Source of the DNA: Apodospora peruviana
Taxonomy: Eukaryota > Ascomycota > Sordariomycetes > Sordariales > Lasiosphaeriaceae
Length of the DNA stretch: 64,000 bases
Direction: 5' to 3'
Assembly: GCA_033439685.1 (NCBI GenBank)
Contig: JAUEDM010000004.1
Location: forward strand, 1,488,001 to 1,552,000
In this document: piece after piece, positions 31,901 to 40,996 of the stretch
Numbering within the stretch: position 1 is the stretch's first letter
How the letters are laid out: every line of letters begins with the position of its first letter
Program-made: the position numbers and the translations under genes
Notes under the pieces: model-generated
The model's database searches: none
Told to the model about the DNA's origin: nothing
What the model saw: only the letters and a program-made list of their open reading frames with translations

Positions 31901-32855
31901 TCACCTCCTGGAGGACCAGGACGTCTGCTAGTGCAGTGTTGGCGAATATGTCGTCGCGGAGAAGCTTGTGGCGGGCTTCGGACGGCGGCCACTCGAATTC
32001 AGCGAGGACGTTGTAACTCGAGACTTGCAAATAGTCTTCGGGTTCTGGATACTCGAGGTCCTTGCCCGCGCCGTCGTAAGGCAGCCAGAGGTCATACTCG
32101 TCGTTGAAATAGTACGGTGAGCTGGTCCGCAGCTGGTCCTTGTCGGCCCTTTCAGGCTTATCAACACCATCTTCCTCGGACGTGGTGGATGGCGACAAGG
32201 ATAGTTGTTTGTCGTAGAAGCCCAGAGGCTTCTCTGGTCGTGAGATATCGCCGTCGGACAGACGGATGGTGCCCCATATCTTCATCCGGCTTGTGGCGGT
32301 CCCCCCCTCAAGCTGGAGCCGCTCCCGGACGAGGATGTGCAGCTGGTCCACCTCCCATCTCACCGGCGGTAACAGGCGCAGTTTATCGAGCAGTAATTTG
32401 TGCGCTGACGAGTCGACGTCTTCTGTCTGGGCGACTGTCATGTGCATCTGGTAGTTGTTAGCCGGCTGTCCCAGGGCCTTGAGCACATGCTTGCGCAGCC
32501 CAGAGAGCCGCGAGCTGCGCGTGGCATCGTCTTCGTGAAGGTGCAGAGTGTTCTCGTGTTTGTGAGCAAAGACGCCCGCAGCGTCTAGTTCAAGCGGAAT
32601 TGAGCTGCTGCTACCGCTGCTGTCTTCAAACAAGACGGACTGGATGCTTTCCGCCGCGCTGGGTAGCACGTCGTGACGGACAAACGGATAGACGAGGTTG
32701 ATGTGTGGAGGCCATTTCGTGTAGGCTTTGTCGTAGAGTGATCTCAGCCGGTCGATGGCTGGCCAGAGATGGGTCGGGGGTATGATGCACAAGGCCGTGT
32801 CATGAGAATTAACTGAGATGCTGTCTCGTGCTGAAGAGGCCTCGAGAGTCGCCAT
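28923..32855 (-). CDS. four-domain RNA-end processing protein: 2H phosphoesterase + EEP + poly(A)-polymerase-like + MJ1316
   Basis: One uninterrupted exon of 1310 aa. Domain 1 (about 20-205): 2H phosphoesterase of the LigT/CPDase type with PHINLVYPF (H51) and MHMTVAQ (H138). Domain 2 (about 275-585): endonuclease/exonuclease/phosphatase fold with SSYNVLAEF (N282), VLQEVTD (E317), SVHLTHG (H402), AGDTNIS (D440, N442) and SDHWG (D577, H578). Domain 3 (about 605-1090): nucleotidyltransferase and poly(A)-polymerase-like core with VPVGSYALDVWTSASDIDVL (G674, S675, D686, D688), a possible third carboxylate in MDLQYCP (D743) and a helical central domain. An acidic then Lys-rich linker (1123-1170) leads to domain 4 (about 1180-1300): MJ1316/DUF504 with INRIRWDPELDSSEYIVGYE and IPQHRILYFKR. 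Known: 2H enzymes act on 2',3'-cyclic phosphates or 2'-5' bonds, EEP enzymes include deadenylases, and MJ1316 domains are proposed to recognise cyclic RNA ends. The catalytic residues look intact. A role in repair or turnover of damaged RNA ends is an inference. Confidence 0.85.
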   Translation of the reverse strand: MATLEASSARDSISVNSHDTALCIIPPTHLWPAIDRLRSLYDKAYTKWPPHINLVYPFVRHDVLPSAAESIQSVLFEDSSGSSSSIPLELDAAGVFAHKHENTLHLHEDDATRSSRLSGLRKHVLKALGQPANNYQMHMTVAQTEDVDSSAHKLLLDKLRLLPPVRWEVDQLHILVRERLQLEGGTATSRMKIWGTIRLSDGDISRPEKPLGFYDKQLSLSPSTTSEEDGVDKPERADKDQLRTSSPYYFNDEYDLWLPYDGAGKDLEYPEPEDYLQVSSYNVLAEFEWPPSEARHKLLRDDIFANTALADVLVLQEVTDSFLSYLLHDGLVRECYPYVSHGPPDQPDVEPLPSLLNIVILANFAFDWEFVSFHRKHKGSVVAKFRDGVGGNVFTTVLASVHLTHGLADGAVAAKKVEIQMLLKYLSETYPQNPWIVAGDTNISTSSYTIDAALKKKSISASTAGYLKSFDQVFADAGLVDAWTVTRAETGDVSDYSFDAADYEDDEVFEGEQGATYDPIRNPLAAAVVGTGFNMRPQRFDRILVRGQGLLEIRDFNKFGFRRNQTSDLPDATYASDHWGVRCAMKIVSTEEEEKKHKYSEDVSFLVVPVHLTKAPASLSAPGSVNECLSSLGVLPSNEEVDKRKIAFDLLKKVLLENKSNTTGQQQVVIVPVGSYALDVWTSASDIDVLCIGPFSSNTFFSLATQRLKKAAVASQGSLRVLRRVNANSGLMLELEVLGINMDLQYCPAAGIAQRWPDVLSTPASDPVWSLSAQALSKLKAVRDADYLRRSIPDLASFRLAHRFIKTWAKSRGIYSAKFGFLGGIQISLLLARVHKLLLVRESRTAPSIPDLLTTFFNHYATFDWQRQLVFDPLFHKHGSKLPYTRSTTREPLAILGYYPPSLNTSQAASVPSTRTIAEEFKRASALLTTAESNTAMTWTSFLDGGSPASNTTATAAADISSKVGAATYFLSAYKSYVKIDVQYWGLSPSRGRQFVGWLESRCVMLLVDMNRRAPGVYARMWPARFVEQEQVTAGNDDEEARDYQGCYIIGLDKLDESLSKEELKVASGALQTALRRFEEQMRGDEKYFDARSCWMGASMVNRGSLPPSLTVDAREWGEYTPGDDADESDDDEDEEETEEEDYDVQEEEAAAKKAKRGKKKQRGKKEEKKALPILPPGQKFRTAADVINRIRWDPELDSSEYIVGYEDRFLGARERALDTWKSEQTDEEFIPQHRILYFKRMVVTVAAPDAGTGSGTTEGEGEAQGEGEAQGEDVTTREGKKRASKLEDGEIVWERKTRRDIIFGSGVAE
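29041..29076 (-). repeat. two perfect 18-bp in-frame repeats in the MJ1316 domain
   Basis: Two identical 18-bp units encode the duplicated hexapeptide EGEAQG within the loop before the last strand of the MJ1316 domain. This is probably a recent slippage event in a disordered loop. Confidence 0.85.
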
Positions 32856-33802
32856 GACCTGATTTAAGTAAGGAGATAGGAATTGATTTATGTGGAATAA
32901 GAAAGATGATGTCGTTGAATATCACGAAAAAGCAACAACAAACAGATGATGAACCAAATCAGAACAGAAATCGACCTGACAAGAAGAAAGTTGACCGAGT
33001 TAAGTATTACCCTATTAGGTGTTTGCGTCGTATCCATGGCCTGTAAACGCCCCCCAAAAAGCGAATCTTTACTCTAGACAGGCATCAAAAAACCACTGGA
33101 CTGGAAAGGCTGACTCCAAATCCTTTCTCGTTTGAAGCTCTCTCCGCAACTTTCGGTTGTGAGGAGCTGCTTGTGCCTGGGGGCTGAGTCGTTCGGCAAA
33201 GAGAGTCTGCCCATGTTTTAGTGCAGTTTGCTGGCCGGGGTGACTCATTTTCGTCAGGAGTTCATTTCAAGATAAATCACGAGTAAAATTCCCACTGGTC
33301 GGGCATTCCTTGTGTTGATAATGGTGAATATTCGGGACGTTTTGGAGACACTGAATGTTCAATATGGACGGATTCAACTTGTGAGGCCTCACGATTAAGA
33401 TTTGAATTACAGGGGTCTCGCCCTTGCCCCTGTATTCGTAGGGCACCGCACCCCTTCCTCTTAACCAACCGCCTTGGCCCGAAGTGTCAATAGCAAATAG
33501 AACACATTATCTATATGTGCACAGAGATAATCGACGATTGCTTCTATTATTTTTATTCCTCCAGAATCCGTCTGGTGATCCGAAATCGTTGTTACGGGAT
33601 AATTAACCCAAACCCAGCAGCCCATATCATAATTATACCCAGCCTACCTACCTTACCTACAAATGAGAACGTGAAAAATACCGGCACCCAAGCTTATACA
33701 GACAGAAAAGAAAAGGAGCAAAGAATTAAATCCATCTTGGACATTACAAGTAATATTATATGTAGGTTGAGCGGGTAGGGGTGTCGTTTCAAGCTTGGAC
33801 TC
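32856..33802. other. intergenic
   Basis: This is the 5' flank of the 1310-aa gene and the 3' flank of the next minus-strand gene. Contains a CCTACCTACCTTACCTAC tract at 33642-33660. A superficially tRNA-like stretch near 33400-33480 does not fold into a proper cloverleaf (see rejected items). Confidence 0.5.
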
Positions 33803-35012
33803 TCAGTACTCGGGCCCCCAGTCGACGGCAGACAAGCCTTTACCTACTCCCTCCATAATGGCCTCGAGCTTGTCCTCGTTCGTTACCCAGCCCTGCCGTT
33901 TCGTCGCAATGGCTAGGAATAGGAACCTAGAGTTAGCAAGAATTACAACAAAAGGACAGGTGTGCAGCAGGAGGACAGAACTTACCGTGTTTGATAGGAT
34001 CCCTCCACTCCCTCCACCACGTCTCCTCACTCTGCACGACGCACCTCCTGCCCGGCTCGCCGCTCTTGTGCGTCGCAAACGGCCACACCGCTTTTACTAC
34101 TTCGTACTTGTTCTTGCCCGAGAACAGCGTGGTGACACTGGTAAAGAACTTATTCACCCGGTCGGGGTTCTGCACGACGACCTTGGCGTGCGTGACGGGA
34201 AAAGTCACCGTCACGACGCCCTTGTAGGCTGTAGACGCAATCATGCTCCGGATCTGGCCCTCGAGCCAGTTGACATCCAGATTAGCCACGACGCGCTCCA
34301 GCATAAAACTCTTGACGGACCGGGAATCCTCGACGAAGCGCCGGACCCACTCCTCCAGCCCGCCGTCGCCGACTTCCGGCTCGATACTCGGCTTCGTGCC
34401 CCCGCGCATGGCCACCTCGCCGTCGGCGAGGCAGCGGATGTAGTCCATCCGCTGGCGCGGGTCTTCGGGCACCAGCAGGCTCATCAAGTTCAGCTTGATG
34501 GCGAAATCGACCTTGGTGCCCCGCTTGCCGGTGATGTGCACCTGCGGCTTGGGCGGGATCGTGGACTGCGCGCGCACCAGAGCCACCATGGCGGTGGCGT
34601 TGGACGAGAGATAAGGGGCCGTGGATTTGATGGTGGTGCTGTCGGCCGAGAGCTCAAACAGCGGCGGTCTGTAGAGCCGGTAGTCGAGCCGGGGCAGGCC
34701 CGGGTACTTTTGCGGACCTTTAGGCTGTGGCGGGGCCGGGTCCTGAGCTGTGTTGCTGGTGGACGGGCCCGAGTAGGGCGGCGGCGTCTGCGAGCGGTTC
34801 AACGACGTCGGGCTGGCCAACGGGGAATTAGACTCGTGCTCTTCGAGTTCCTCCTGGGTCATGGGGACGGTGTTGCTGTGGCCGCTACCGGTGCTATCCG
34901 GCGATGCTAGCGGTAGCGGCCGGGATAATGATGAGGAGGCTGCTGCTGACTCCTCGTACTGCCGCTGCAGCCGGGCTTTCTCCTCCAGCGCGGCTTGTTC
35001 TGACGAGTTCAT
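33803..35012 (-). CDS. conserved fungal protein of unknown function, 378 aa
   Basis: Two exons: 35012-33986 and 33912-33803 (GTAAGT donor; the acceptor CCTAG is chosen because only it keeps the frame). The ATG at 35012 gives MNSSEQAALEEKARLQRQYE, a short charged helix. A Pro/Ser-rich disordered region follows (to ~125, with PPPYSG), then a compact folded region from about PGLPRLDYRLYRPPLFELSA to the end. It includes VHITGKRGTKVDFAIKLNL, a DPRQRMDYIRCLADG segment, VVTVTFPVTHAKVVVQNPDR and a C-terminal WREWRDPIKHAIATKRQGW. There is no signal peptide, TM segment or catalytic motif I can name. The pattern looks like a conserved sordariomycete orphan family; some relatives carry automatic names such as 'ABC transporter protein', which nothing here supports. 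Confidence 0.75.
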
Positions 35013-36303
35013 CTTCCGTATCCCCAAGTTCAACCTCGAATTACACTCTCAAAGCCCGGGAGAACGGCGCAGTTCCACCTCCACCGTCGATGAATGAGAT
35101 GGACAGTCGCTGTTGAAGTAGACCTAGTTCCGGGTAGAAGAAACCGATGGGTCGTGGTCCAGTGTTGTCTCTTTGGTATTTGACGTTGCCACTAGTCGAC
35201 TCAACGCAACTTCTAAAAACCTTTATGTTCAAATTCAAAAACAAGATGGAACAGTCCAAAAGACTGACCGATTGATGAATTGAATTGACGTCCATCGTGG
35301 CGCAGCAGCAGCCTGCCCACCCACCCTTGAAGCCTACCTATACCGCGTGTTCCTCGCTGCATAAAGCCCTGTGAGGAATAGCGTATCCGTGCCACGCCCA
35401 ATCGGGGGCCGCCCTTTCAACAGTCCCTTGGAGTCTCTGACAATGAACACCTCTCGGCTTCCAATGCAAAGCTCCAAGCAATGCACACAGGCTGCCATTG
35501 AAGCAGAGACATCAATTGGACAAGTTCCGGCACAAAGTAAGTGGTGGTACTGTACCAAACCCGTTCATCGGCCGAGTGAAGCAAGCGGAACCGTCCGCAG
35601 CCTTTAAAAAGGCAGCCCTACCTACATCTGCCTCCAGCTCCCGGGATGGGCAAGGCCGCCTGACCGCGATGACGACGACTGGTACCGGAGCCCGCTGAAC
35701 GGATCAGGGGCTCGTTCGCTCGGCGGGACCCGGGTACCCGTGCGACGGCAGAGCCTCGGGGTCTGCGGCTCGGAGCCGGCGTGGTAACTACCACTCCGCT
35801 CGCGAAGATGTTCGGGCCGTGTCCTTGAATTTGTTCTTTACCTACGGCATAGACCCGCTACTTACTCGGTTCCGGGCTGCGGCCGTCGATACGGAAGCTC
35901 TACAATATCAGCCGCAGAATAATGACCCAGACAAATGTATTTTCCGTGTTCCGTACGGGTTCGGCGTTCATGCTGCGGCTCCTCTGGTGGCTTGTTCCAG
36001 ATCTCCGGGGAGCGTCCTATCATCGTACCCAGATCGCTCGTGGCTGCATCCAAGCAGCTTCATTCACGACAGTAGCTGCCCTCAGCCGCAGTGGGGTCAG
36101 GACAACTCCGAAAAAGAATGAGATACTTTCTGTGTGTCGCAAAGCGGCGAGTTTCTCTTTTTTTCTTTTATTTCCCTTCTTCTCTCTTCCTGCTTTTCCG
36201 TTCATGTTTGGGGATGTCTATCTCGAGTTGAACTGCTATTTGAATTAGACGCCTGGCCCCTTGGACCGAAGCGAGTACCGCTTCCTCTCAGGATACAGCA
36301 GAA
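35013..36303. other. intergenic, divergent promoters
   Basis: 1.3 kb between divergent start codons. CCTACCTATACC (35333) and CCTACCTACATC (35619) tracts are present. No gene is supported; small ORFs at 35371-36248 lack motifs. Confidence 0.5.
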
Positions 36304-37025
36304 ATGGCCCCGTCAAAGCGAATGTCGATTCCGCCGCCTTTTAGCTGGATGCTTCCGGCTCAAGGTCTGGTCGCCGGTGTCGCCATATACTCCACAATCT
36401 ACGTCTTTGGCGTGGGCAAGATCCCCTTCATCTTGGCTGTTGTCGCGGTATGTATTCTGTATCTGGTCCGTTTATTAAAGGAGGTGATTTCAGTTGACCA
36501 ACTGGTAATATGCCCCAGGCCGGTCTGCATTTCATCCTCGGCCTCTACTTTTGCTTCACCAAGAACAGACTACGAGCCCATGATCAGTTCCTCGTGCCTG
36601 TGTGGCTCGCGGCAGGCGCCGGTGTCTGGGTCGGCTCGCTGTATTACTTTGCTCGCCTGTTGGACCTGGTCCTGCGGCTTCCAACGAGGGCGATACTGGG
36701 GACTACAGGCCAGCCAGAGGTTGCAACATGGACCAAAGTCGGCTGCGCAATGATCGCTCTGAACGTGTATGGTCCAGTCATTATGCTTACCTGTCTTCCC
36801 TGGGAGGAAGAAATATGGCTCACGCATGCCACAGGTTTATTGATTTCGTGCTCTTGGCTATCTTCATCCTCGCCACATTACGGGAGACAAGGTCTTCGCG
36901 TCCACAGCCGCAGACCTTTCCGGTCACCGCTCCGAATTACGCTGGCACTCCTGTATGTCTTGTTCGCGGACGTCTTCCGTTTATTGCAGCTGGTCTTGTT
37001 AACCACATGTAAATCTTGTAGGTAA
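36304..37025 (+). CDS. predicted multi-pass membrane protein, 216 aa
   Basis: Two exons, 36304-36447 and 36519-37025, with a phase-0 intron (GTATGT donor, CCCAG acceptor). Hydrophobic segments include GLVAGVAIYSTIYVFGV, IPFILAVVAAGLHFILGLYF (made by the splice), FLVPVWLAAGAGVWVGSLYY, GCAMIALNVYGPVIMLTCL and LRITLALLYVLFADVFRLLQ, so about five TM helices. No family is recognised. The region from ~36840 onward is ambiguous: another frame is also hydrophobic (RFIDFVLLAIFILATL), so a second intron or a different C-terminus is possible. The stop precedes by a few bases the Gln-rich ORF of the next entry. Confidence 0.6.
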
Positions 37026-37027
37026 CC

Positions 37028-37750
<723 letters not shown>

Positions 37751-38524
37751 ACAATCTCTCAACTTTCTTAACTTGAATAAAAAGAGGTGGTCTCGAGGGA
37801 CTGTAGGAAAAGTCTTACCAGACTGTAACACCATACACCTCTACTAAGATTTAAAACCTTCATTCGAATACTTTACAAGGCCCTATCTACACAAAGAATA
37901 ACTGTTGTGACCGCTATATACAACTACTGTGTATTTCTTACTGTGACGCTTCGAATGGAAATACTAATGCTTTAATAGCAAAGCTGGTATATTACTAGTA
38001 AGTTTAAAATATGTCTTTAAGTAAATGAATATCAGGTCTGTGTTGGGTATAATAGTACGTATTTTTTTGTTTAAATAGGGGTTTGGAGAGAACTTGTACT
38101 AAGGTTTCTAGCTCCCGGCAAAGGAATACCTACAGTTTGGTAAGACGTTTCCTGCAGTCCCTCGAGACCACCTCATAAAACAAGATGAAAGAAATGGTTG
38201 AACGAATATCCTAATTACAACAGATTATATCCATGTTTTAGTTTGCCATTGTCTTTGGCGGGTATCAAAAGTCGTCATTATATACAAACTATCATCTCTT
38301 TTGAAGTTGGGGTGATAAAGTACAGCCTATTTCAAAAAGTTTCGGATGTTACTGATCCATCCGATTTATGAACGAGATAAACTCCATGGGAAACAACTTA
38401 CCTTGGGGGTTCTCTCTCTCGTCGAAACCGCCATGATGAGTAAAATAACTAGATCTTGGTTGCAGTCGCCCATCGGTATTGATATCCAAGAACCTTGATA
38501 TATATATATATATTGTCTTTCGCG
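37751..38524. other. AT-rich intergenic region containing a MITE-like element
   Basis: The most AT-rich stretch of the window. It holds the inverted-repeat element at 37784-38174 and an (AT)8 run at 38498-38513. No gene is supported. Confidence 0.7.
37784..38174. mobile_element. MITE-like non-autonomous element, 391 bp, 44-bp TIRs
   Basis: The left TIR 37784-37827 begins GAGGTGGTCTCGAGGGACTG and the right TIR 38131-38174 ends with its complement. They match at 41 of 44 positions (hand alignment). A possible 6-bp target duplication, ATAAAA, lies at 37777-37782 (one base from the left end) and 38175-38180. The interior is AT-rich and has no ORF of note. Two of the three mismatches are transitions, as expected from RIP or age. 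The parent transposon family is not identified. Confidence 0.75.
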
Positions 38525-39778
38525 TCACCCTGGGAATGAGCGACCCATCAAAAGCTCATAGTAGGCCCTCTGCTCCGACTCTGATCCCAGAGCAGGATCA
38601 AAGCCCTGGTGGTCATTTCCGTTGTGGTGCGCGATGGGTTCCGGGTTGGAACCCATGCTGTAAAAGTCTGCAATGGTCTCGTCGGGCGCGAACCCGAGAG
38701 ACGCAAGTGTTTGCGATGCTCTTGACGACCTATTCTTTTGAATTAGATTAAAGAACAGGAGAGAAAGAGATTGTGGTTTGTAAAACGTACCCCTGGGCAG
38801 CATCTTTGGCAACAATATCGGAGAGAGAAACAGATCCCTTCCTGCGACGGTGGGCAGCAGCAATACTCGGCGGCGTCTTGGGTGGCCCCCCCTGCGGTAC
38901 CGCACATTGGCTTGTTTCCGTTGGCGCTCCTCCTCCTTCAGACTGGAGTAATAGTGCTGACTTGCTGCTGGAAGGTGGTCCCGGAACCGGGCGGGCGGAG
39001 GACCTTTCGTCTCCAGAGAAGTCGTCGTCGTCGACATCCTGCGACCCCTGAAGAATACCGTCTCCCTGGATGCTGCTTGCGGCCCCTAGTGGGGCCGGGC
39101 CATTGTGGCCAAAGAAAGCCTTGAACACGGAGCTGTCCTGCCAGCTCGTGATCAAGGCCTCCTGCTGGTTGGAATCCTTGATGGACGCGACGATCGATTT
39201 GCCGGCACCGCCGCGCAGATGGCCCTCGATGAGCGCATCCAGGCCAGGGATGGCAGCTAGGACGGCGCCCCAGGCCGCGGCACTCTCTTTGTACGTGTTG
39301 AGGGCGGTGCGGTAGCCCTTCTGCGGGCCCCGGCGCTTCGTAGGGCGCAGGTACAGACACGGCTTGTTGTGCTTTTGGCAGACGCTGCACTTTGGCTTGC
39401 CGTTGTCGCACGGCTGGTGGTTGACGTGGCAGAAATCACAACTAAAAGAGAGAGGAAAGAAAAAGCTCTCTCCCCGGGTAGGTGGGAGAGAGGGAGGTAT
39501 AACTTGTTGAGCAAAACAGAGCCAACCGGAGGAGTAGTGTTACGGGGTACAAAACGGGTAATCACTTACGCCCGGGAGGCCTTCTTCCTCTTGCGAGGAT
39601 TCACCGGTGGCTCGCTTCCAGCGTCAGCGCCGGCATCGCTGACGGGCGGCGGCGGAGGAGGGACGGAGGAGGAGGTAGACACGGGGGCGGCGGCTGATGC
39701 TGACTCGGGCCCGGAGGGTTGCGGCACGAATTCGACGCCGTTTCCCGGTTGCTGCTCTTTGGCACTGGAAAGAGGCAT
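38525..39778 (-). CDS. Zn2Cys6 (Gal4-type) transcription factor, 354 aa
   Basis: Three exons: 39778-39570, 39441-38791 and 38729-38525; phases agree. The Zn2Cys6 cluster is assembled across the first intron: ACDFCHVNHQPC, then GKPKCSVCQKHNKPC, at about residues 70-100, followed by the basic linker PTKRRGPQKGYR. N-terminal of it is a Pro/Ala-rich stretch ending in a basic NPRKRKKASR. After the linker there is a helical segment (LNTYKESAAAWGAVLAAIPG) and disordered Ser/Pro-rich sequence. The protein has no visible fungal-specific middle homology domain, so it is shorter than most regulators of the class (600-900 aa). Known of the family: sequence-specific DNA binding at CGG-type half sites. It is divergent from the quinate repressor, 1.2 kb apart, but nothing shows a shared role. 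Confidence 0.85.
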
Positions 39779-40996
39779 CGGGACGCCTCAATTAAACTTG
39801 GCGGCCCCGTTGTATCGTCGCAAATAGACGCAATAAGGTTTAGTGCTACGCTTGTGCCTGTGATATCATCGAGTCAGGCTGGTCCCCGAGAAATAGAATT
39901 GACTGGTGGTCGATAAGGATTACTGTACCCGTAATCAGCGTTCGGGTGAGGTTTGGTGGGAGAACCGCATGGGCCCGAACGCGGGGGTCGCGCTAAAATT
40001 AGTGGAAGGCTGGAAGCGCATCCCCGCTAACCGGGGGGAACGGCACCATCCATTTCACGGACTTTGGGTTCCGGGAATGTCACGGCCTGCAGTTGTGCAG
40101 TTGTTTCTTTTCGGAAACCCGGTACACGATGGTTCCCCCCCATGCCGGACGATCATCGACGATCCCGACTGCCCTGGCCGGTGGTCGGATTCACGTGTCC
40201 GGAGTATTCTGCACCATGCTTGACGGAGTATAACTTGATGGTCAGGCTGATTTACGAAATCTCATTCCATTACTGGGACTAAGGCCAATGTCTTTGACGT
40301 GATATCAACCCATGTTGCAGCGTGACTACGGGCCCCTCTGGAATCATGGAATAAGGCGTGGATAAAGGCTTCGGGAGACCGGCGAAAGCCTCTCCGCCTC
40401 TGGACTGCCGTCGGGTCGCACAAGGCGCCGTCTCCCGCTGCTGTGGTTGTGAGTGGGGTACGGAATACTGTACTGTGTACAGTACAACCTTAAGGTACCG
40501 TACTGCAGGGTCTACATTTTCCCGCCGCGCCAGTCCCGACCCATCTACCGACAAATCCACAGAGGGATACGGATAGGTGTGTCGCCCAAGGTACCTAGAG
40601 TTGACCGCCGAATCAGCCCAGGCTATCTTGATCTAATGCGTACTTGGATTTGGGCTGGGAACACGACATGCCATTTATCTTGATGTTAAGAGATTCGCTT
40701 CGAAGCTGGGATTGGAGATTGGGCGGCGCAAGTTGAGTTGAATAAACCCTCACCTGGCAACCTCAACCACTGGCGAAAGACGAAAGACGTTCACAGCTAA
40801 AATCGTAATTCCAAAGTTGACAGTGGAGAGAGAATCCACCACGGATAGCACTCAGCGCATTGGAGATCCGCTGTCGTCTCGAGGTGTCCGTACCGTCGGC
40901 CAAATTCCGACAGCGCGGCGCGCAAGCAACCCTGAGGCTACCGCGCCAGAAAGCACGACGGTATAGGCGCCTCGTGCTCATAACCCGGTGGCAGCC
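39779..40996. promoter_or_regulatory. divergent intergenic region between Zn2Cys6 gene and quinate repressor
   Basis: 1.2 kb that must contain both promoters. The most regular structure is the inverted repeat TACTGTAC-TGT-GTACAGTA at 40466-40484, close to other GTACGG/GGTACCGTAC words (40457-40503). No gene is supported. Confidence 0.45.

Noticed and set aside
33395..33485. tRNA-like stretch on the minus strand (GCCAAGGCGGTTGGTTAAGAG ... AATTCAAATC)
   Set aside because: Has D-arm-like and T-loop-like words but no acceptor stem, no consistent anticodon stem and no paired T stem. At most a decayed tRNA-derived relic.
33795..34910. 371-aa plus-strand ORF, His/Arg/Val-rich
   Set aside because: Antisense shadow of the 378-aa minus-strand gene, whose frame has ordered motifs, a proper intron and coding-like composition.
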